This document shows, piece by piece, positions 61,106 through 64,000 of a stretch of DNA of 64,000 nucleotides. Both the position numbers and the translations under genes were made by a program. Positions within the stretch are counted from its first letter, which is position 1; the number at the start of each line of letters is the position of its first letter. The notes beneath the pieces were generated by a model. That model was not told the DNA's origin, did no database searches, and saw only the letters and a list, made by a program, of their open reading frames with translations. Source of the DNA: Tepidamorphus gemmatus (GTDB taxonomy: Bacteria; Pseudomonadota; Alphaproteobacteria; Rhizobiales; Tepidamorphaceae); contig NZ_SMAK01000002.1 in NCBI RefSeq assembly GCF_004346195.1, positions 62,001 to 126,000 on the forward strand, written 5' to 3'.

Positions 61106-63326
61106 GTCCAGACAGGCTCGGATTGGTCATGAAGTAGCGATGAGCGTTGAACCTCTCCTCGCCCTCGGCCGGGATGATGCGTTTCGATCCGCCATCGGGC
61201 AAGAGCCGCCAGCTTTGCTCGTTGTCTTTCAGATTCGCCATCATGATCTGATCGAGAACCTGTGCATGGACCGTGGGGTTTGTGATCGGCGCGAGCGCCT
61301 CCACCCGCCGGTTCAGATTGCGTGGCATCCAGTCCGCCGATGTGATGTAGACCTTCGCCTTGCGCGAGGGCAGAGGCTGCCCGTTGGCGAAGGCGCAGAT
61401 GCGCGAATGCTCCAGGAACCGGCCGATGATGCTCTTGACCCGGATGTTGTCCGAAAGGCCGGGAATGCCAGGCCTCAGGCAGCAGATGCCGCGGATGATC
61501 AGGTCGATCTCGACGCCGGCGCGCCCTGCACGGTAGAGCGCGTCGATGATGTCTGGATCGACCAGCGCGTTCATCTTGGCCCAGATGGCTGCCGGCTTGC
61601 CGGCCCGCGCGTTCTCGGCTTCCTGCTCGATATGCTCGAGGATCGTCGACTTCAGGGTGAATGGCGAAACGGCCATCGCCTCGAGCCCCTGCGGTTCGGC
61701 ATAGCCGGTGATGAAGTTGAAGATCCGCGCAACGTCGCGCGTGATGGCCGGGTCCGTCGTGAAGAACGACAGATCCGTGTAGATGCGGGCGGTCACGGGG
61801 TGATAGTTGCCCGTTCCGATATGCACGTAGGAGGCAAGGTGGCCGGCCTCCCTGCGAACCACCAGCGACAGCTTGGCGTGCGTCTTAAGTTCGACGAACC
61901 CGAACACCACCTGGACACCGGCCCGTTCCAGGTCCCGGGCCCAGCGGATGTTAGCCTCCTCGTCGAACCGCGCCTTGAGCTCGACGACAGCCGTGACCGA
62001 TTTCCCGGATTCCGCCGCATCGGCGAGCGCCCGCACGATCGGTGAATCGTTGGAGGTGCGGTACAGCGTCTGCTTGATCGCCACGACATCGGGGTCGGCG
62101 GCCGCCTGCCTGAGGAACTGCAATACGACGTCGAAGGACTCGTAGGGGTGGTGGACGATCAGCTCCTTTTGCCGGATGGCCGCAAAGCAGTCACCGCCGT
62201 GATCGCGGATCCGCTCCGGAAACCGCGGGGCATAGGGCGGGAACCGCATCTTCGGCCGATCGACCGAGACGAGCTGCGAGAAGTCGGAGAGCGCCAGGAA
62301 CCCGTCGATGACCTGCACCTCGTCGTCCGAGACACCCAGCTCATCAGCTACGAAGGAGCGCAGCTGCGGGGGCATCGAGGCGGCGAGCTCCAGCCTGATC
62401 ACCGACCCGCGCCGCCGGCGCTTGAGCGCTGTCTCGAAGAAGCGGACGAGATCCTCGGCCTCCTCCTCCACTTCGATGTCGCTGTCGCGCACTACCCGGA
62501 AGGCACCACCGCCGCGCACCTTGTAGCCGGGAAACAGTCGGCCGATGAACAGCTCCACGACACTTTCCAGACGCATGAAGCGCAAGGCGGGTTCGCCACC
62601 CTGCCCCACGGTGCCGGTCTCCGGCAGCGGCACGAAGCGCTCGATCTTGTTCGGCATGCGGACCAGCGCCCGCATCACCTTGGCGTCCTCGGGGCGCACC
62701 AGTTCGAGCGCGACAGTGAAGCCGAGATTGGGAATGAACGGGAACGGATGCGCGGGATCGACCGCGAGCGGTGTCAGCACCGGGAAGACATGCTCGAGAA
62801 AGTACTGGTCTAGCCAGTCCTTGTCCGCTGCCGTCACATCCGCCGGTTCGACCAGTATGATGCCGGCTCCGGCCAGCTCCGCCAGGAGCGTGGCAAGGCT
62901 CTTCTGCTGGTCGATGGTCAGCTTGCGCACCGCTTCGGCGATCCGGGCCAGCTGCTGGCGCGGCGACAGACCGTCCTGGCTCGGCGTCGTGATCTCAGCG
63001 CGCTCCTGCCCCTTGAGGCCGGCCACGCGCACCATGAAGAATTCGTCCAGGTTGTTGGCTGAGATCGACAGGAAGCGCAGTCTTTCCAGCAGGGGATGAT
63101 CGACGTTGTCGGCCTCTTCGAGGACGCGCCTGTTGAAACCGAGCCAGGATAGCTCGCGGTTCACGAAGCGGTCGGGTGCGTGCATCCACTGCTCGAAGGC
63201 GTCCTCTGCCTGCGGATCAGCAGCCGCCACACCGGCCTCCTCGGACGCCATTGAAGCGCCGCGTTCATCGCGAGCGCGCCGTACCGCCGTTGCCTTCTTG
63301 CTGCTCGGCGCCGCCGTCTGATCCAT
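61047..63326 (-). CDS. ppk: Polyphosphate kinase 1
   Basis: A 759-residue enzyme that polymerises the gamma phosphate of ATP into polyphosphate. Domains: N ([19 protein letters not shown]), H ([20 protein letters not shown]), and C1/C2 with [19 protein letters not shown]-type motif (here [20 protein letters not shown]), [20 protein letters not shown] with the catalytic-region His, and [14 protein letters not shown]. An N-terminal Ala/Glu-rich extension of about 45 residues precedes the domain. ATG at 63324-63326 has GGAGGAG upstream. Confidence 0.95.
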   Translation of the reverse strand: MDQTAAPSSKKATAVRRARDERGASMASEEAGVAAADPQAEDAFEQWMHAPDRFVNRELSWLGFNRRVLEEADNVDHPLLERLRFLSISANNLDEFFMVRVAGLKGQERAEITTPSQDGLSPRQQLARIAEAVRKLTIDQQKSLATLLAELAGAGIILVEPADVTAADKDWLDQYFLEHVFPVLTPLAVDPAHPFPFIPNLGFTVALELVRPEDAKVMRALVRMPNKIERFVPLPETGTVGQGGEPALRFMRLESVVELFIGRLFPGYKVRGGGAFRVVRDSDIEVEEEAEDLVRFFETALKRRRRGSVIRLELAASMPPQLRSFVADELGVSDDEVQVIDGFLALSDFSQLVSVDRPKMRFPPYAPRFPERIRDHGGDCFAAIRQKELIVHHPYESFDVVLQFLRQAAADPDVVAIKQTLYRTSNDSPIVRALADAAESGKSVTAVVELKARFDEEANIRWARDLERAGVQVVFGFVELKTHAKLSLVVRREAGHLASYVHIGTGNYHPVTARIYTDLSFFTTDPAITRDVARIFNFITGYAEPQGLEAMAVSPFTLKSTILEHIEQEAENARAGKPAAIWAKMNALVDPDIIDALYRAGRAGVEIDLIIRGICCLRPGIPGLSDNIRVKSIIGRFLEHSRICAFANGQPLPSRKAKVYITSADWMPRNLNRRVEALAPITNPTVHAQVLDQIMMANLKDNEQSWRLLPDGGSKRIIPAEGEERFNAHRYFMTNPSLSGRGKSLQQHSPKPIGATPDS

Positions 63327-63376
63327 CGTCCGCTCCTCCGACTCGCGACCAGCATATGCGACGACTGTTACAGAAT

Positions 63377-64000
63377 TCAGTCTGTCGCCGGCTCGCCCGG
63401 GGATGTTTCTGCGACCGGCAACGGCCGGCACGCCGCCAGGACGCGCGCGGCAAGGGCACGCGTCACCGGCTTGCCCTCGGCCATTGCCAGCCGGTCGGCC
63501 TGGTCGACGAATGATTGCATGGCTTCGAAGCTCCGCTCCAGTCTCGGCAGCACGTAGTCGACCACGCCCCGCTCGATCGCGATCTGCCGATCGGCGAACA
63601 ACTTGACGATCAGGGCCGCGAGCAGGTCCTCGTCCGGGGCCTGCATCACCACCGCCGGCAGACGCCGCAGCCGCGACAGCAGATCGGGGATCGTGACCCG
63701 CCAGAACCCCGGCGCCGACCGGGCCGTCAACAGCACGTCGACGCCGCGACGCTCCGCAGCATTGAGCAGATGGAACAGCGCCCGCTCGTCGACACCCGCC
63801 CCGCAATCCTCCACCGCGACGGCGCTGACGTCGTCGAGCCCGTCGACGACGTTTTCCGGCAAGGCGTCGGCCGCAAAGCGGCGCGCACCCGACCGGCGGC
63901 GCCAGACCTCGACGAGGTGCGACTTGCCGCTGCCGGTCGGTCCGATCAGCAGCAGACCGCCATCGGGCCACTCCGGCCATCCGTCGATTGCCGACACCGC
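63377..64000 (-). CDS. hdaA: HdaA-type DnaA-related regulatory ATPase, C-terminal part
   Basis: About 207 residues up to the window edge; the N terminus is beyond it. Walker [21 protein letters not shown], an AVEDCGAG Walker B segment, [20 protein letters not shown], and [20 protein letters not shown] are typical of the Hda/HdaA branch of DnaA-like AAA+ proteins. There is no DNA-binding domain IV. With the beta clamp, HdaA promotes hydrolysis of DnaA-ATP and prevents over-initiation. Its place just upstream of ppk-ppx is conserved in alphaproteobacteria. The internal ATG at 63997 is not the true start. Confidence 0.88.
   Translation of the reverse strand, partial: AVSAIDGWPEWPDGGLLLIGPTGSGKSHLVEVWRRRSGARRFAADALPENVVDGLDDVSAVAVEDCGAGVDERALFHLLNAAERRGVDVLLTARSAPGFWRVTIPDLLSRLRRLPAVVMQAPDEDLLAALIVKLFADRQIAIERGVVDYVLPRLERSFEAMQSFVDQADRLAMAEGKPVTRALAARVLAACRPLPVAETSPGEPATD

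Overview
The window is chromosomal DNA from a GC-rich alphaproteobacterium, most likely of the Hyphomicrobiales (Rhizobiales). The evidence is the gene order dusB-ntrB-ntrC, an ExoR-like protein beside an xth gene, a PopZ-type polar organiser, an HdaA-type DnaA-related ATPase beside ppk-ppx, an alphaproteobacterial LexA box (GTTC-N7-GTTC), CtrA-like sites (TTAA-N7-TTAAC) and the long sec/tat/scp/nagZ housekeeping run. I see no insertion sequence, prophage, CRISPR array or rRNA operon. Nearly all of it is conserved core genome.

Layout. 1-5.7 kb: nitrogen two-component system with dusB, then fused ispDF and cinA, then lipA with a COQ10/RatA-type START protein. 5.7-11.8 kb: ssb and uvrA diverge around a LexA box; a poly-C tract and a decayed DoxD-like fragment precede trmFO. 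11.8-17.2 kb: yajC-secD-secF followed by homologues of the mitochondrial complex I assembly factors NDUFAF3 and NDUFAF6, with a divergent DUF815 ATPase. 17.2-32.4 kb: a minus-strand run dgt-argS-SPOR-nagZ-scpA-scpB-(ABC ATPase)-tatA-tatB-tatC-serS-surE-pcm-nlpD-like. 32.4-42 kb: erpA and xth, then exoR, an isoprenylcysteine-methyltransferase-like membrane protein, valS, popZ, tolC and a PIMT-like protein. 42-42.7 kb: tRNA-Cys and tRNA-Asn flank a small membrane protein.

43.0-49.9 kb is the most accessory-looking segment. A BigR/SqrR-type ArsR repressor, with a cysteine pair spaced as in the persulfide sensors, diverges from DUF2892, an RND adaptor, an RND pump and a DUF302 protein, with a photolyase behind. 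A perfect inverted repeat lies at the repressor start. I read this as a sulfide/persulfide-responsive efflux operon.

49.9-64 kb: a ceramidase-like (CREST) membrane protein, an EAL phosphodiesterase with a CtrA-like box just upstream, a WaaE-like glycosyltransferase, a zinc-ribbon methyltransferase, maeB, aspS, rnd, ppx, ppk and the truncated hdaA.

Common themes are envelope biogenesis (Sec, Tat, NlpD-like, NagZ, SPOR, TolC, ExoR), cell-cycle and chromosome organisation (ScpAB, PopZ, HdaA, CtrA-like sites), DNA repair (UvrA, Ssb, Xth, photolyase) and translation (SerRS, ArgRS, ValRS, AspRS, two tRNAs).
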